Shown here: piece after piece, positions 8,322-17,691 of the stretch
Layout: each line of letters starts with the position of its first letter
How positions within the stretch are numbered: position 1 is the first letter of the stretch
From: Flavobacteriaceae bacterium
GTDB lineage: Bacteria; Bacteroidota; Bacteroidia; Flavobacteriales; Flavobacteriaceae
Direction of reading: 5' to 3'
DNA: 64,000 nt
Assembly: GCA_028279515.1 (NCBI GenBank)
Contig: JANQNQ010000009.1
Span: forward strand, 444,429 to 508,428
Notes under the pieces: model-generated
The model's input: only the letters and a program-made list of their open reading frames with translations
The model's database searches: none
Told to the model about the DNA's origin: nothing
Program-made: the position numbers and the translations under genes

Positions 8322-9794
8322 ATGACTGCTCACGAAGCCAAATTTGTAGGAGAAGGACTCACGTACGACGACGTACTTTTGGTGCCTGCCTATTCCGAAG
8401 TACTTCCAAGAGAAGTAAACATCCAAACAAAATTTACGAAGAACATTAACATCAACGTGCCTATTGTATCAGCTGCGATGGATACGGTGACCGAATCAGC
8501 TATGGCCATTGCAATGGCTAGAGAAGGCGGGATAGGTGTGCTTCATAAGAACATGACCATCGAGCAACAAGCAAATGAAGTACGCAAAGTAAAACGTGCT
8601 GAAAGCGGAATGATCATTGATCCTGTGACACTGCCGCTCACCGCTAAGGTTTCTGATGCCAAGCGAAATATGGCAGAGCATAGAATTGGAGGAATTCCAG
8701 TAGTCGATAGTGAAGGCTTTTTAAAAGGAATCGTTACGAATCGCGACCTGCGTTTTGAGAAAAACAACGAGCGTCCGATTGTCGAGGTAATGACCAGTGA
8801 GAACTTGGTGACCGCTGCGGAAGGTACTTCGCTGGCAGATGCCGAAGGAATATTGCAAGAAAACAAGATCGAAAAGCTCCCTGTGGTTAACGGAAACAAC
8901 CGTTTGATCGGACTGATTACATTTAGAGATATTACGAAACTTACCCAGAAACCCACAGCCAATAAAGACAAATACGGAAGGTTACGCGTTGCAGCTGCAC
9001 TTGGTGTAACTGGTGATGCGGTAGACCGCGCCGAAGCTTTGGTAAATGCTGGTATCGATGCGATTATCATCGACACGGCGCACGGACATACCAAAGGAGT
9101 GGTAACCGTACTAAAAGAGGTGAAGAAGAAATTTCCAGACCTTGAAGTTGTGGTAGGAAACATTGCCACTGGTGAAGCAGCAAAATATTTAGTGGAAAAT
9201 GGTGCCGACGCCGTTAAGGTTGGAATAGGCCCAGGATCTATTTGTACAACACGTGTAGTAGCGGGAGTAGGGTTTCCACAGTTTTCTGCGGTGCTCGAAG
9301 TTGCAGCAGCCTTAAAAGGAACTGGCATCCCAGTTATTGCCGATGGGGGAATTCGCTATACTGGAGACATTCCGAAGGCAATAGCAGCAGGAGCCGATAG
9401 CGTGATGCTCGGTTCGTTACTTGCAGGAACCAAAGAATCTCCGGGTGAGACCATTATCTATGAAGGACGAAAGTTTAAATCCTACCGCGGAATGGGATCG
9501 GTCGAAGCCATGAAAAAAGGAAGCAAAGACCGTTACTTCCAGGACGTTGAAGATGATATCAAGAAATTAGTTCCTGAAGGAATTGTTGGACGTGTTCCTT
9601 ACAAAGGAGAATTGGTTGAAAGCATGCACCAATTTATTGGGGGGTTACGTGCAGGAATGGGGTACTGCGGTTCTAAGGACATAGATACCTTAAAGGAAAC
9701 CGGAAGATTTGTGAAGATTACGTCTTCAGGAATTCATGAGAGCCACCCACACGATGTTACGATCACCAAAGAAGCGCCTAACTACAGTAGATAG
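8322..9794 (+). CDS. guaB: Inosine-5'-monophosphate dehydrogenase
   Basis: A 490-residue full-length IMPDH, the NAD-dependent enzyme that turns IMP into XMP, the committed step of guanine nucleotide synthesis. The N-terminal barrel begins [19 protein letters not shown]; two CBS domains occupy about 95-210 ([22 protein letters not shown]); the catalytic cysteine is in the loop GPGSICTTR near residue 306; the flap has the usual YRGMGS and a downstream basic-acidic stretch. CBS domains normally bind adenine and guanine nucleotides for feedback. A strong promoter with a leader hairpin precedes it and a bidirectional terminator follows. Confidence 0.98.
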   Translation: MTAHEAKFVGEGLTYDDVLLVPAYSEVLPREVNIQTKFTKNININVPIVSAAMDTVTESAMAIAMAREGGIGVLHKNMTIEQQANEVRKVKRAESGMIIDPVTLPLTAKVSDAKRNMAEHRIGGIPVVDSEGFLKGIVTNRDLRFEKNNERPIVEVMTSENLVTAAEGTSLADAEGILQENKIEKLPVVNGNNRLIGLITFRDITKLTQKPTANKDKYGRLRVAAALGVTGDAVDRAEALVNAGIDAIIIDTAHGHTKGVVTVLKEVKKKFPDLEVVVGNIATGEAAKYLVENGADAVKVGIGPGSICTTRVVAGVGFPQFSAVLEVAAALKGTGIPVIADGGIRYTGDIPKAIAAGADSVMLGSLLAGTKESPGETIIYEGRKFKSYRGMGSVEAMKKGSKDRYFQDVEDDIKKLVPEGIVGRVPYKGELVESMHQFIGGLRAGMGYCGSKDIDTLKETGRFVKITSSGIHESHPHDVTITKEAPNYSR

Positions 9795-9820
9795 GTGAGA
9801 CTCTATAAATGACACAAATA

Positions 9821-9850
9821 AAAAAGCCGAGCAGACGCTCGGCTTTTTTA
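9821..9850. terminator. Bidirectional intrinsic terminator between guaB and the OmpH gene
   Basis: Arms GCCGAGC (9826-9832) and GCTCGGC (9837-9843), with an A-run before and a T-run after, can end transcription from both convergent genes. Confidence 0.9.
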
Positions 9851-9870
9851 TGTAAAATATGTTGGGATTG

Positions 9871-10383
9871 CTATTCTAGCTTGATGCCCATCTTGGCTAA
9901 GACAGCCTTAGAAATGTCATGATTGATATCGTAATACGCTAAGTGATTTCCGTCAAAAGTAAGAATCTGCGTGTAGTTCATCTCTTTGGCTACCTGCTCG
10001 ACCATCTTGCCTATCTTTTCATATAACGGTCGCATAAGCTCTTCTTGTCGCAATTGAAGCAAGGTGGCTCCATTTTGACGAAACTTTTGAATGTCAGTCT
10101 CTAATGTTACAATGCTTTGTTCCTTAGACTTCTTTGTTGTGTCATCAAAGCTAGCTACATTTTTTTGGTAATCTTCTACCAAAGTCTTGTATTCGTTCAG
10201 TTTCACCTGAAGCGAGCTGTCTAGTTCTTTTGTATACGCCTGTACATTGTCTTGCACTTGTTTCATCTCGGTCATTTTCGATAGGACAAGGTTGATGTCA
10301 ACAGTTCCTACTTTCGTCTGTGCAAACCCAAAAGTGCTTGCAAACATGATGATAACGGCGATGAAAGTATTCTTCTTAATCAT
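9871..10383 (-). CDS. OmpH/Skp family periplasmic chaperone
   Basis: A 170-residue protein with a signal peptide (cleavage after GFAQ, about residue 21) followed by KVGTVDINLVLSKM, the typical OmpH strand, and then a long charged coiled coil (about 45-130) closing with a second beta segment (YTQILTFDG). Skp-type trimers hold unfolded outer-membrane proteins in their coiled-coil arms in the periplasm. Length matches the family. It lies about 1.5 kb from the SurA-type operon at 11832-16082, so this part of the chromosome is rich in outer-membrane biogenesis factors. It appears to be transcribed alone. Confidence 0.88.
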   Translation of the reverse strand: MIKKNTFIAVIIMFASTFGFAQTKVGTVDINLVLSKMTEMKQVQDNVQAYTKELDSSLQVKLNEYKTLVEDYQKNVASFDDTTKKSKEQSIVTLETDIQKFRQNGATLLQLRQEELMRPLYEKIGKMVEQVAKEMNYTQILTFDGNHLAYYDINHDISKAVLAKMGIKLE

Positions 10384-10493
10384 GGTTTTTATATGTTTTG
10401 CCCAAAAGTATACAAAACATTAAAACCAAAAAGATATTTTTCAAATAATTAACTGATTTTAAATATTTCTAGAAGCGTTGAAAGAGAATGATG

Positions 10494-10736
10494 TCAACTT
10501 TTCTCATCATAACGTTGCCCACGATGAGGTTTTAAATCACGTCTGATCTTTTCCATTTCACTTTCGTTGGTAATCAAATAGGCAATGCTAGCCATTTCAG
10601 AAATATGCTCAACGCCCGTCTCAGCAAACATCACTTCTTCAATCTTTATATACTCTTTCAGATGAATTTCATGATGGATCGCTGTTCGCTTGGCTGCAGG
10701 GCCTCGAAACTCCCAGATCATTTTGACTTTAAGCAT
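10494..10736 (-). CDS. Small conserved-looking hypothetical protein
   Basis: An 80-residue cytoplasmic protein with no signal peptide or membrane segment; I do not recognise it. It begins MLKVKMIWEFRGP, contains a His-rich stretch (TAIHHEIHLKEY) and ends in a charged tail. Its start overlaps the end of the SRPBCC gene by 8 bases, which supports translation and co-expression. Function unknown; a role linked to the SRPBCC protein is only inferred from the overlap. Confidence 0.6.
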   Translation of the reverse strand: MLKVKMIWEFRGPAAKRTAIHHEIHLKEYIKIEEVMFAETGVEHISEMASIAYLITNESEMEKIRRDLKPHRGQRYDEKS

Positions 10737-11184
10737 CGTTTACAGAGGTTCCTTGTTCAGCAAAGTTTTTAAAATCGACAAGGAATTTTAGGGATTGCTT
10801 TTTAAACATCCCAGGCATTAGAAATCCAAATACTTTCAATGGAAAACTAGAAAACTGAAATTCAGATTTTGAGGTCCACTTGGTCGTATTAGCATCAACC
10901 TTTTCGAAAAAGTTTTCCTGAATATTGTGCACGCCTTTCGTATTGTAAGAAGCGTGAAACTCATCAGGAAAGTTTCGTTTGATAATGGTCTCTTCCAGCT
11001 CCATCTCACGTTTCTTAGTTACGTACTTCAATTTCATTTTTGCACCTTCTTCACCTGGAGTACCGCTTACCTGTTCGTATCCAACAAGTCCTCGTTGCCA
11101 ATGTTTCATATTTTCTGCATTGTCTAGTTTCTGGATGACTTCGTCCAGAGGCAAGTTTATGATGATTTCGTTTGTGTATTTCAT
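10729..11184 (-). CDS. SRPBCC (START-like) family protein
   Basis: A 151-residue protein from the ATG at 11184 (MKYTNEIIINLPLDEVIQKL), the normal first strand and helix of the SRPBCC hydrophobic-ligand fold; a longer frame upstream adds an unlikely N-terminus. Further markers are MKHWQRGLVGYEQVSG and a final amphipathic helix (KKQSLKFLVDFKNFAEQG). Members bind lipids or aromatic molecules or act as polyketide cyclases; none of these roles can be fixed here. It is first in a two-gene unit with the 80-residue protein. Confidence 0.8.
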   Translation of the reverse strand: MKYTNEIIINLPLDEVIQKLDNAENMKHWQRGLVGYEQVSGTPGEEGAKMKLKYVTKKREMELEETIIKRNFPDEFHASYNTKGVHNIQENFFEKVDANTTKWTSKSEFQFSSFPLKVFGFLMPGMFKKQSLKFLVDFKNFAEQGTSVNDA

Positions 11185-11220
11185 ATCGGTAAGGTTATTG
11201 TTAGTTGACTTAAAAATACA

Positions 11221-11250
11221 AAAAAAGCGAACGTTATTTCGTTCGCCTTT
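11221..11250 (-). terminator. Intrinsic terminator for the secreted-protein gene
   Basis: Minus-strand stem GCGAACG/CGTTCGC (11227-11233 with 11240-11246) followed by a run of six T. It lies 25 bases past the stop at 11275. Confidence 0.85.
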
Positions 11251-11274
11251 ACTATTGATCAATTATATTTTGTT

Positions 11275-11670
11275 CTATCCAGCAATAACCTTAAAAGTTT
11301 TGCTAAAAGCTGGGGACTGAATTCTAACGATATACATATTGTTTCTGCTCAAGGAGACATTTTGACTAAAAGTAGGATTTAATTTAATGCTCTTCAGCTC
11401 AACTAACTTCTTTCCTAGAATGCTATACACTTCAATGTCAGCAGTATTGCTAAGTCCTGTAATGTACAGTTTTCCGTTCTGAATAAAAGTTTTCACTAAT
11501 TTTTCCTGAACCACTTCTTGGGTCAGGTCATCAGTAGAGATCATGTCGATGTAAGAAATTTGTGGGGCAAAGTTCCATTCATCTTGTAGCTTGTCAGCCC
11601 CATAGCCGTAGGCAAAAAAGGACATGACGAGCCATGATAAGAGAAGGGGGTAACGTCTAATCATAAACAA
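11275..11670 (-). CDS. Short secreted protein with type IX sorting-like domain
   Basis: A 131-residue protein: a hydrophobic N-terminal helix (about residues 7-22) acting as signal peptide, a 35-residue spacer, and a C-terminal domain with VKTFIQNGKLYITGLSNTADIEVYSILGKKLVEL and a final NMYIVRIQSPAFSKTFKVI strand pair. This is the type A sorting domain with almost no cargo before it. It could be a small surface peptide or a remnant of a larger secreted protein; the frame is intact and a good terminator follows, which favours a real gene. Confidence 0.7.
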   Translation of the reverse strand: MFMIRRYPLLLSWLVMSFFAYGYGADKLQDEWNFAPQISYIDMISTDDLTQEVVQEKLVKTFIQNGKLYITGLSNTADIEVYSILGKKLVELKSIKLNPTFSQNVSLSRNNMYIVRIQSPAFSKTFKVIAG

Positions 11671-11831
11671 GTTGTTTTAGGTGGCCTATGCAATATATTA
11701 TTTTTCTGGTATTTAGGGAAAAAATAGATGCATTTTTCGTTTAAAGGCACTTTTCTTCCATCTTTGTCGTTAACAGGAGAACTTGTAAAGTATGGGCTAA
11801 TTCTTATTTTTGTCCACTAAATCTCAAAGCT

Positions 11832-13793
11832 ATGATGCGTTACTTCGTATTTATTTTCTTTTTCTTGACCATTTGTCAACTTCAGGCTCAAGAAAAAAAG
11901 GTGCTTTTTACCATTGATAACGAGCCCGTATATACCGATGAATTTTTACGTGTGTACAATAAGAATCTGGACCTAGTAAAAGATGAGAGCCAGAAGGATA
12001 TGGAAGAATATCTTGAACTTTTCATCAATTATAAGTTGAAGATCAAGCAAGCCTTAGCCAAAGGGTTAGACAAAAAACAGTCCTATCTCACCGAACTAAG
12101 CGGATACCGCGATCAGCTTGCCAAGAACTACTTGACAGACGTTCAAGTTTCTGATGCTCTGGTAAAAGAAGCATACGAACGATTGGCGAAAGAAATAAAA
12201 GCCAGCCATATCTTGATACCCGTCAATGAAAATGCCGCTCCTAAAGACACATTAGAGGCTTATAACAGAGCTATCGAAGCAAGAGACAAAGTGCTTTCTG
12301 GTGAGAATTTTGCGGTGGTAGCTCGTGCATATTCGAAAGATCCATCAGCTCAAACCAATGGTGGAAATCTTGGATATTTCTCGGTATTTAGAATGGTATA
12401 TCCTTTTGAGAGCACAGCATACAATACTAAAAAAGGCGAAGTATCCATGCCTGTTAGAACGCAATTCGGATATCACGTGATAAAGGTGGAAGACGTTCGA
12501 AACTCTTTAGGTGAAGTAACTGTGGCACATATCATGCTGGCAAAACGACAAGTAGCGTCAGAAGAAAATAATCCGGCAGAAAAGATCAAAGAAATTTATA
12601 ACAAACTACAACAAGGTGAAAAATTTGAGCTGTTGGCGCGACGATTTTCTGATGACAGAAATTCGGCCATCAATGGCGGAAAGTTGCAGCGATTCGGCAC
12701 AGGCAAGATAAGTTCTCCCGAATTTGAAAATGTGGCCTTCTCTTTAGAGAAAGAAGGGAGTGTGTCAGAACCATTTAAGACCAGTTTTGGGTGGCACATT
12801 GTAAAACTGATTCAAAAGCATCCAGTAGGCACTTTTGATGAAGTACGCATACAGCTTGAAGATAGAGTCAAGAAAGATGATCGTGCAAAACTAATTGATG
12901 CTTCGTTGGTTTCTAAGGTGAAAGAACGATATGGAGTAACTGGGAAGACTGATGAATTGGATTATTTCTACACTATTGTAAACAATAAGTTCTTTGAGAA
13001 AACCTGGAAGAGTCCTGAAGATCCAGAAGGATTGGGACGTGTACTAGTTCAGTTTAAAGACCAAAAACTGTATAATCGGGACTTTGCCAATTACATATTC
13101 TCTCAACAATACAAATTGCAGAGTCAGCGTGTGCCGATCAGGCCTTTGGTAGACAAATTGTACAAAAAATACTTCGAATCACAACTACTAAGATATTACC
13201 AAGATAATTTAGAGAATGAACATGAGGATTTTGCCGCGATTGTAGAGGAATATAGAGACGGACTCCTACTTTTTGACCTTATGCAAGAAGAAATTTGGGA
13301 CCGCGCAAAAGATGATTCGATTGGATTACGACGCTTTTACGACCAAAATAAAGACAAATACCGTTGGAAGACGCGCGGAGATGTTGTTGTGGCGTCCTGC
13401 ACAAAAGAACAGTTCGCGAAAAAAGTTCAAGCACTTTTGAAAAAAGGACTGTCACAGGAAGAGGTTAAAGAACAAGTAAATGACGGTGCCATCGTTAATG
13501 TAATATTCACGGCGGGTATGGTGGAAGAAGGACACCAGGCATTGCCAAAACAATTTACCTTCAAAGAAGGCGTTTCAGAAATATACAAAGAAGATGACTA
13601 TCTTATAGTTAAGGTCAATGAGGTAATTCCCCCAGGAATGAAAACTTTTGAAGAGACCAAAGGCCGAGTCATCAATGATTATCAGCAACATCTCGAATCA
13701 ACTTGGGTAGAAAAGCTACGAAAAGGCAAGGATATCAAGGTCGATAAGAAAGTACTTAAGAAACTGATCAGACAACAGCGAAAGAAAAGTTGA
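11832..13793 (+). CDS. Large periplasmic parvulin-type peptidyl-prolyl isomerase (SurA-like)
   Basis: A 653-residue protein with a signal peptide (cleavage after QLQAQ, residue 20), a SurA-type N-terminal helical chaperone part (about 20-120), and two tandem parvulin domains, at about 125-225 (IKASHILIPVNE ... GGNLGYF ... FGYHVIKVED) and 230-330 (VTVAHIMLAKRQ ... GGKLQRFG ... FGWHIVKL). A further 300 residues are helical and basic at the end. It would fold outer-membrane beta-barrels in the periplasm. It is first of three related genes; the next starts inside its stop codon, so translation is coupled. Confidence 0.88.
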   Translation: MMRYFVFIFFFLTICQLQAQEKKVLFTIDNEPVYTDEFLRVYNKNLDLVKDESQKDMEEYLELFINYKLKIKQALAKGLDKKQSYLTELSGYRDQLAKNYLTDVQVSDALVKEAYERLAKEIKASHILIPVNENAAPKDTLEAYNRAIEARDKVLSGENFAVVARAYSKDPSAQTNGGNLGYFSVFRMVYPFESTAYNTKKGEVSMPVRTQFGYHVIKVEDVRNSLGEVTVAHIMLAKRQVASEENNPAEKIKEIYNKLQQGEKFELLARRFSDDRNSAINGGKLQRFGTGKISSPEFENVAFSLEKEGSVSEPFKTSFGWHIVKLIQKHPVGTFDEVRIQLEDRVKKDDRAKLIDASLVSKVKERYGVTGKTDELDYFYTIVNNKFFEKTWKSPEDPEGLGRVLVQFKDQKLYNRDFANYIFSQQYKLQSQRVPIRPLVDKLYKKYFESQLLRYYQDNLENEHEDFAAIVEEYRDGLLLFDLMQEEIWDRAKDDSIGLRRFYDQNKDKYRWKTRGDVVVASCTKEQFAKKVQALLKKGLSQEEVKEQVNDGAIVNVIFTAGMVEEGHQALPKQFTFKEGVSEIYKEDDYLIVKVNEVIPPGMKTFEETKGRVINDYQQHLESTWVEKLRKGKDIKVDKKVLKKLIRQQRKKS

Positions 13794-14644
13794 AGAACAA
13801 GCTATACATACTATTAGGTGTTGCTTTGGTTTTGAGCTCATGTAAGTTCTTTTTAAAGGAAGAAGAACGAGAGCCAATAGCAAGAGCAGGGGATTCCTAT
13901 TTGTACGAAGAAGACATTGAAACATTGGCAACTGATGGTCTTTCAAAGGAAGACAGTGCATTTGCCGTTTCCAACTTCATTAATAATTGGGCCAAACAAC
14001 AGTTGTTGATGGACAAGGCCAAGCTAAATTTACCAGAAGACAAGCAACAACAATTGGATGCGTTGGTAAAAAAGTACAAGAATGACATCTATAGCAAATC
14101 CTATCAAGAAGCTATTGTAAATAGGTCGATTGACACGGTAATGAGAGATGCCGAAATGGGTCAATTCTATGAAGAGAACAAGGACAACTTTAGACTTAAT
14201 GAAGAATTAGTTCGTTTGCGATACATCAATGTTGCTAAGGAAAACTACAACTTAGATCAAATCATTCAGAAACTGAAAAGCTTTGAATCAGAAGATCGAG
14301 TATTTCTTGATTCGATAGCCCTTCAATTTAAATCCTATTCGTTGAATGATTCGGTTTGGGTAAAGGCATCGCAACTTATGCAAAGGCTTCCAGTTATCAC
14401 TTCGGAAAATAAAGAACAATACTTAAAAAAATCACAATTTTTTCAAATAGAAGATTCATTAGGAGTATATTTGGTGCACATTAATGATGTCCTTAAAAGA
14501 AATGATACCGCTCCTCTAGAATATGTGATTCCTACCATAAAGCAGATCATTATCAATAAAAGGAAATTAGAATATTTAAAAACGTTTGAAAAAGACATTC
14601 TGCAAGATGCGATCAAGAAGAAACAATTTGAAGTATATGAGTAA
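13790..14644 (+). CDS. SurA-related lipoprotein lacking an evident parvulin domain
   Basis: A 284-residue protein starting at TTG 13790, which overlaps the previous stop codon. The N-terminus MKNKLYILLGVALVLSSCKF carries a lipobox (LSSC, Cys18). The remainder is a SurA_N-like helical chaperone region (FINNWAKQQLLMDKAKLNL, then LDALVKKYKNDIYSKSYQEA) and a C-terminal helical return (YVIPTIKQIIINKRKLEYL). The parvulin hallmarks seen in both neighbours (HILI, GGxLG, FGWHI) are absent, so it may be a chaperone without isomerase activity, membrane-tethered beside its partners. Its end overlaps the next start by 8 bases. Confidence 0.75.
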   Translation: MKNKLYILLGVALVLSSCKFFLKEEEREPIARAGDSYLYEEDIETLATDGLSKEDSAFAVSNFINNWAKQQLLMDKAKLNLPEDKQQQLDALVKKYKNDIYSKSYQEAIVNRSIDTVMRDAEMGQFYEENKDNFRLNEELVRLRYINVAKENYNLDQIIQKLKSFESEDRVFLDSIALQFKSYSLNDSVWVKASQLMQRLPVITSENKEQYLKKSQFFQIEDSLGVYLVHINDVLKRNDTAPLEYVIPTIKQIIINKRKLEYLKTFEKDILQDAIKKKQFEVYE

Positions 14645-16082
14645 TGAAGTAAGGCGTGCCTGCACCTTTTTGTCTGTGCTATTTTTTACAATGGCTACGT
14701 ATGCCCAAGAAACCACCACGGCCGATGAAGCGACCGCTGGAGATGTAATGGAAGAAACGGGTAAAGTAATTGATACTACAAAAAAAGAATTCAAAAGAGT
14801 AAAGATAGACGGTGTTGCAGCCGTAGTAGGAGAGTACGTCATCCTTGAATCTGATGTCGACAAGACGATCCTTGAACTCAAGAATCAAGGAGTTTCAACA
14901 GCAGATGTTACACGATGCAAACTCCTCGGAAAGCTAATGGAAGATAAGCTTTATGCCCATCACGCCATCCAAGACAGCATTGTCGTTAGTGATGATGAGA
15001 TCAGAAGCTACGTAGATAGAACCATCGATTATTTTGTTAGTCAGGTCGGCTCAGAAAAGAAGATGCTAGAATTTTACGGGAAATCTGATATGGAAGGCTT
15101 TAGAAAAGAGCTTTTCGAGATCAACAAAGTACAGAAGTTGGCAAGCGAAATGCAGCAGAAGATTGTAGAAGAGGTTGAGATCACTCCAGAAGAAGTTAGA
15201 CAATTTTACAACAGGATTCCTGAAGACGAAAGACCAACATTTGGTGCTGAGATGGAAATCGCTCAGATCGTTGTGAAACCAGAAGTGCCAGAAGCTGAAG
15301 AGCAAAAAGTAGTTGAGAGGCTAAACAGCATCCGAAAAGATGTTCTTGATAACGGTGTTAGTTTCGCAACAAAGGCCATTTTGTATTCACAAGATCCAGG
15401 TTCACGATCTAAAGGAGGAAAATATACGTTACACAGAAAGCGTCCTCAAATGGTAAAAGAATTTCGTGATGTAGCGTTCAGCATGCAAGAAGGAGAAGTA
15501 TCAGAGCCTTTTGAGTCAGAATTTGGTTGGCATATCGTGACCGTTGACAAGATCAGAGGGCAGGAGGTTGATGTCAGACACATCCTATTGATTCCTAACA
15601 TTACCGAAGATGCATTGGCCGATGCTAAAAAGCAAATTGATTCGATCCGCAAGCGAGTTAACGACGGAGAGTTGGCTTTTGATGAGGCTGCACGTGCATT
15701 CTCTGATGAAAAGGAAACTAAAAACAACGGAGGTGTGTTGATCAACCCTACTACAGGAGATACACGTTTCGAACTTACAAAAATGGACCCTGTTATGTAT
15801 ACCCAAGTCGTAGATTTAAAGGATGACGCTGTGTCATATCCTTTGTTGGACGAGGACAGAGCAGGTAGAAAGAAATATAAGATCTTGAAAGTGACAGGTC
15901 GCTATGACGAGCATGTTGCAGACTATTCTAAAGATTACATCAAGATCAAAGAGCTAGCATTAAAAGAAAAGCAATTCAAGGCGGTTAGAAAATGGATGGA
16001 CCAAAAGATAAAGGATACCTATATCAGTGTCAATTCTGACAACCGAGATTGCGATTTCACTAATAACTGGCTTAAAAAATAA
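14637..16082 (+). CDS. surA: SurA-type periplasmic peptidyl-prolyl isomerase
   Basis: A 481-residue protein from the ATG at 14637, which overlaps the previous stop; an upstream frame is rejected since this start gives a signal peptide ending near TYAQ. The SurA N-domain (VDGVAAVVGEYVILESDVD) is followed by two parvulin domains at about 195-300 (EMEIAQIVVKPE ... GGKYTLH ... FGWHIVTVDK) and 310-410 (VDVRHILLIPNI ... NNGGVL). This is the closest of the three to canonical SurA, which escorts outer-membrane proteins to the BAM complex. A MoxR gene follows after 6 bases. Confidence 0.9.
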   Translation: MSNEVRRACTFLSVLFFTMATYAQETTTADEATAGDVMEETGKVIDTTKKEFKRVKIDGVAAVVGEYVILESDVDKTILELKNQGVSTADVTRCKLLGKLMEDKLYAHHAIQDSIVVSDDEIRSYVDRTIDYFVSQVGSEKKMLEFYGKSDMEGFRKELFEINKVQKLASEMQQKIVEEVEITPEEVRQFYNRIPEDERPTFGAEMEIAQIVVKPEVPEAEEQKVVERLNSIRKDVLDNGVSFATKAILYSQDPGSRSKGGKYTLHRKRPQMVKEFRDVAFSMQEGEVSEPFESEFGWHIVTVDKIRGQEVDVRHILLIPNITEDALADAKKQIDSIRKRVNDGELAFDEAARAFSDEKETKNNGGVLINPTTGDTRFELTKMDPVMYTQVVDLKDDAVSYPLLDEDRAGRKKYKILKVTGRYDEHVADYSKDYIKIKELALKEKQFKAVRKWMDQKIKDTYISVNSDNRDCDFTNNWLKK

Positions 16083-16088
16083 TACTTC

Positions 16089-17042
16089 ATGTCCGACGTA
16101 GTTGCCATTGAAAACTTAGTGACCAAACACAAGCAGCTTAAGCAAGAGATTGCCAAAGTGATTGTGGGTCAAGAAAAGGTTGTAGACCAAATTTTACTTT
16201 CTATATTTTCAGGAGGTCACTCTTTGCTGATCGGGGTTCCCGGATTGGCTAAGACTTTGATGGTAAATACGATTGCACAAGCACTTGGGTTAAACTTTAA
16301 ACGCATTCAGTTTACTCCAGACTTGATGCCCAGCGATATCATCGGTAGTGAGATTTTGGACCAAAATAGAGAGTTCAAATTTATCAAAGGTCCCGTTTTT
16401 GCCAATATCATTTTGGCAGATGAGATCAACCGTACACCACCAAAGACGCAGGCGGCATTACTTGAAGCGATGCAAGAGCGAGCAGTGACTGTGGCGGGAC
16501 ACCATTACAAATTAGACCTTCCATATTTTGTGTTGGCAACACAGAACCCAATTGAACAAGAAGGAACTTATCCATTACCTGAAGCGCAGTTAGACCGTTT
16601 CATGTTTGCCATTATGCTTACCTACCCGTCTTTTGAAGAAGAAGTACAAGTAGTGAAAACTACGACCACAGATCAAGAGGCAAAGGTGACTCCTATGTTT
16701 ACGGCACAAGAGATTGTAGACCTTCAGCAATTGATCAGAAGGATTCCGGTAGCAGACAATGTGATCGAATATGCTGTTAATATGGTAGCCAAGACGCGTC
16801 CTAATGAATCTTCAGCAACCGAATTGGTAAAACAATATGTAGATTGGGGAGCAGGGCCAAGGGCATCGCAAAACCTGATTCTTTCTGCAAAGGCGCACGC
16901 CGCGGTTAATGGGAAGTTCTCACCCGACATTGAAGATGTACAGGCGGTGGCTATTGGTATTCTTCGCCATAGAATCATTAAAAACTACAAGGCCGAGGCC
17001 GAAGGCATCACAGAAGAGCAGATTATTCGAGATTTATTTTAG
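16089..17042 (+). CDS. MoxR family AAA+ ATPase
   Basis: A 317-residue AAA+ ATPase. Walker A reads LLIGVPGLAKTLM (about residues 41-53), Walker B IILADEINR near 112-120, with the MoxR-specific PPKTQAALLEAMQERAVT helix and sensor 1 in ATQNPIEQEGTYPLPEAQLDRF. MoxR ATPases act as chaperones that insert cofactors or activate partners, usually with von Willebrand A proteins encoded next to them. Here no such gene follows; the gene closes the SurA operon instead. The stop codon is followed at once by a heptamer repeat array. Confidence 0.93.
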   Translation: MSDVVAIENLVTKHKQLKQEIAKVIVGQEKVVDQILLSIFSGGHSLLIGVPGLAKTLMVNTIAQALGLNFKRIQFTPDLMPSDIIGSEILDQNREFKFIKGPVFANIILADEINRTPPKTQAALLEAMQERAVTVAGHHYKLDLPYFVLATQNPIEQEGTYPLPEAQLDRFMFAIMLTYPSFEEEVQVVKTTTTDQEAKVTPMFTAQEIVDLQQLIRRIPVADNVIEYAVNMVAKTRPNESSATELVKQYVDWGAGPRASQNLILSAKAHAAVNGKFSPDIEDVQAVAIGILRHRIIKNYKAEAEGITEEQIIRDLF

Positions 17043-17103
17043 TCTTTAGTACAAAGTTTAAAGTACAAAGTACAGAGTATTAAGTACTAAGTATTGAGTG
17101 TTG
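17041..17103. repeat. Tandem heptamer array, nine AGTnnnn units
   Basis: Read in 7-base steps from 17041 every unit starts AGT: agtcttt, agtacaa, agtttaa, agtacaa, agtacag, agtatta, agtacta, agtattg, agtgttg. The first unit overlaps the last two bases of the MoxR stop codon. Related arrays lie at 32586-32620 and 34265-34292. Confidence 0.85.
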
Positions 17104-17691
17104 AGATGTTTCTACACAATCCGAGGCTCGATACAGCCTTCGTAGCCGAAACTACTTTGGCGTGGTAGGCTAGAGCGAAGGGTTGAGATTTTGAATGCTG
17201 GATACTTTACAAAATCAAAATAATTCCTTCCCTTAGTAAGGGAAGGTGGCAATGGGTTTGTCCCATTGACGGAAGGGTTGTTTTGTTCAGTCTTAAGTTA
17301 TTTAGAAATGAGTATTGAGGTTATACATTTACTTTTCACACTTCGGGATATGAAGATGGATTTGTCTTCACAATCCGAAGACATGAAATGGCAAAGGATT
17401 GGAATTTCACAAGAATTCCGATAACGTTTTCGTGCCAACTTGATGTTTTTTACCATAAACCTCAAAAAAATTGACCATTTTTAGTCTATTCTGTAGGGCA
17501 ATTCAACCTTGAAATATTAAACATTTAATAATTTTTGCATTTTGATTTTTGTGAATTATTAAAAATAGAGGCTGAAAAATTTCTTTTTTTGAAGAATTAT
17601 CAATGTTTCTTAGGTTTAGTTGAAAACTTTTAAAAGTCCTGCCTTTTTCGTAAATTCGTGCCACTTTCAAACACTAAAAAAACATTGTTAT
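17104..17691. other. Gene-free stretch upstream of aconitase
   Basis: About 590 bases with no supported gene. Besides the palindromes at 17226-17281, two pieces containing ACAATCCGA occur at 17114-17124 and 17374-17384, and the right third is very AT-rich and presumably holds the aconitase promoter (TAAATTCG at 17651-17658 is a near match to the -7 box). The gap looks like a place where repeats have accumulated. Confidence 0.5.
17226..17281. repeat. REP-like double palindrome
   Basis: Two perfect hairpins in a row: CCTTCCCTT (17226-17234) with AAGGGAAGG (17238-17246), then CAATGGG (17250-17256) with CCCATTG (17262-17268), joined by GGTGGC-type sequence and followed by ACGGAAGGG. The reverse complement of 34205-34254 has the same order of parts. 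Confidence 0.65.

Noticed and set aside
8543-9328. Long open frame antisense to guaB
   Set aside because: Low-complexity Ser/Thr/Pro composition typical of the reverse strand of a conserved gene; no start context.
17041-17103. Heptamer array as a CRISPR array
   Set aside because: Units are 7 bases with no spacers, and no cas genes are present.
17350-17424. Twenty-five-codon frame in the gap before aconitase
   Set aside because: Too short, no promoter box, no signal peptide or family pattern, and set in repeat-derived sequence.
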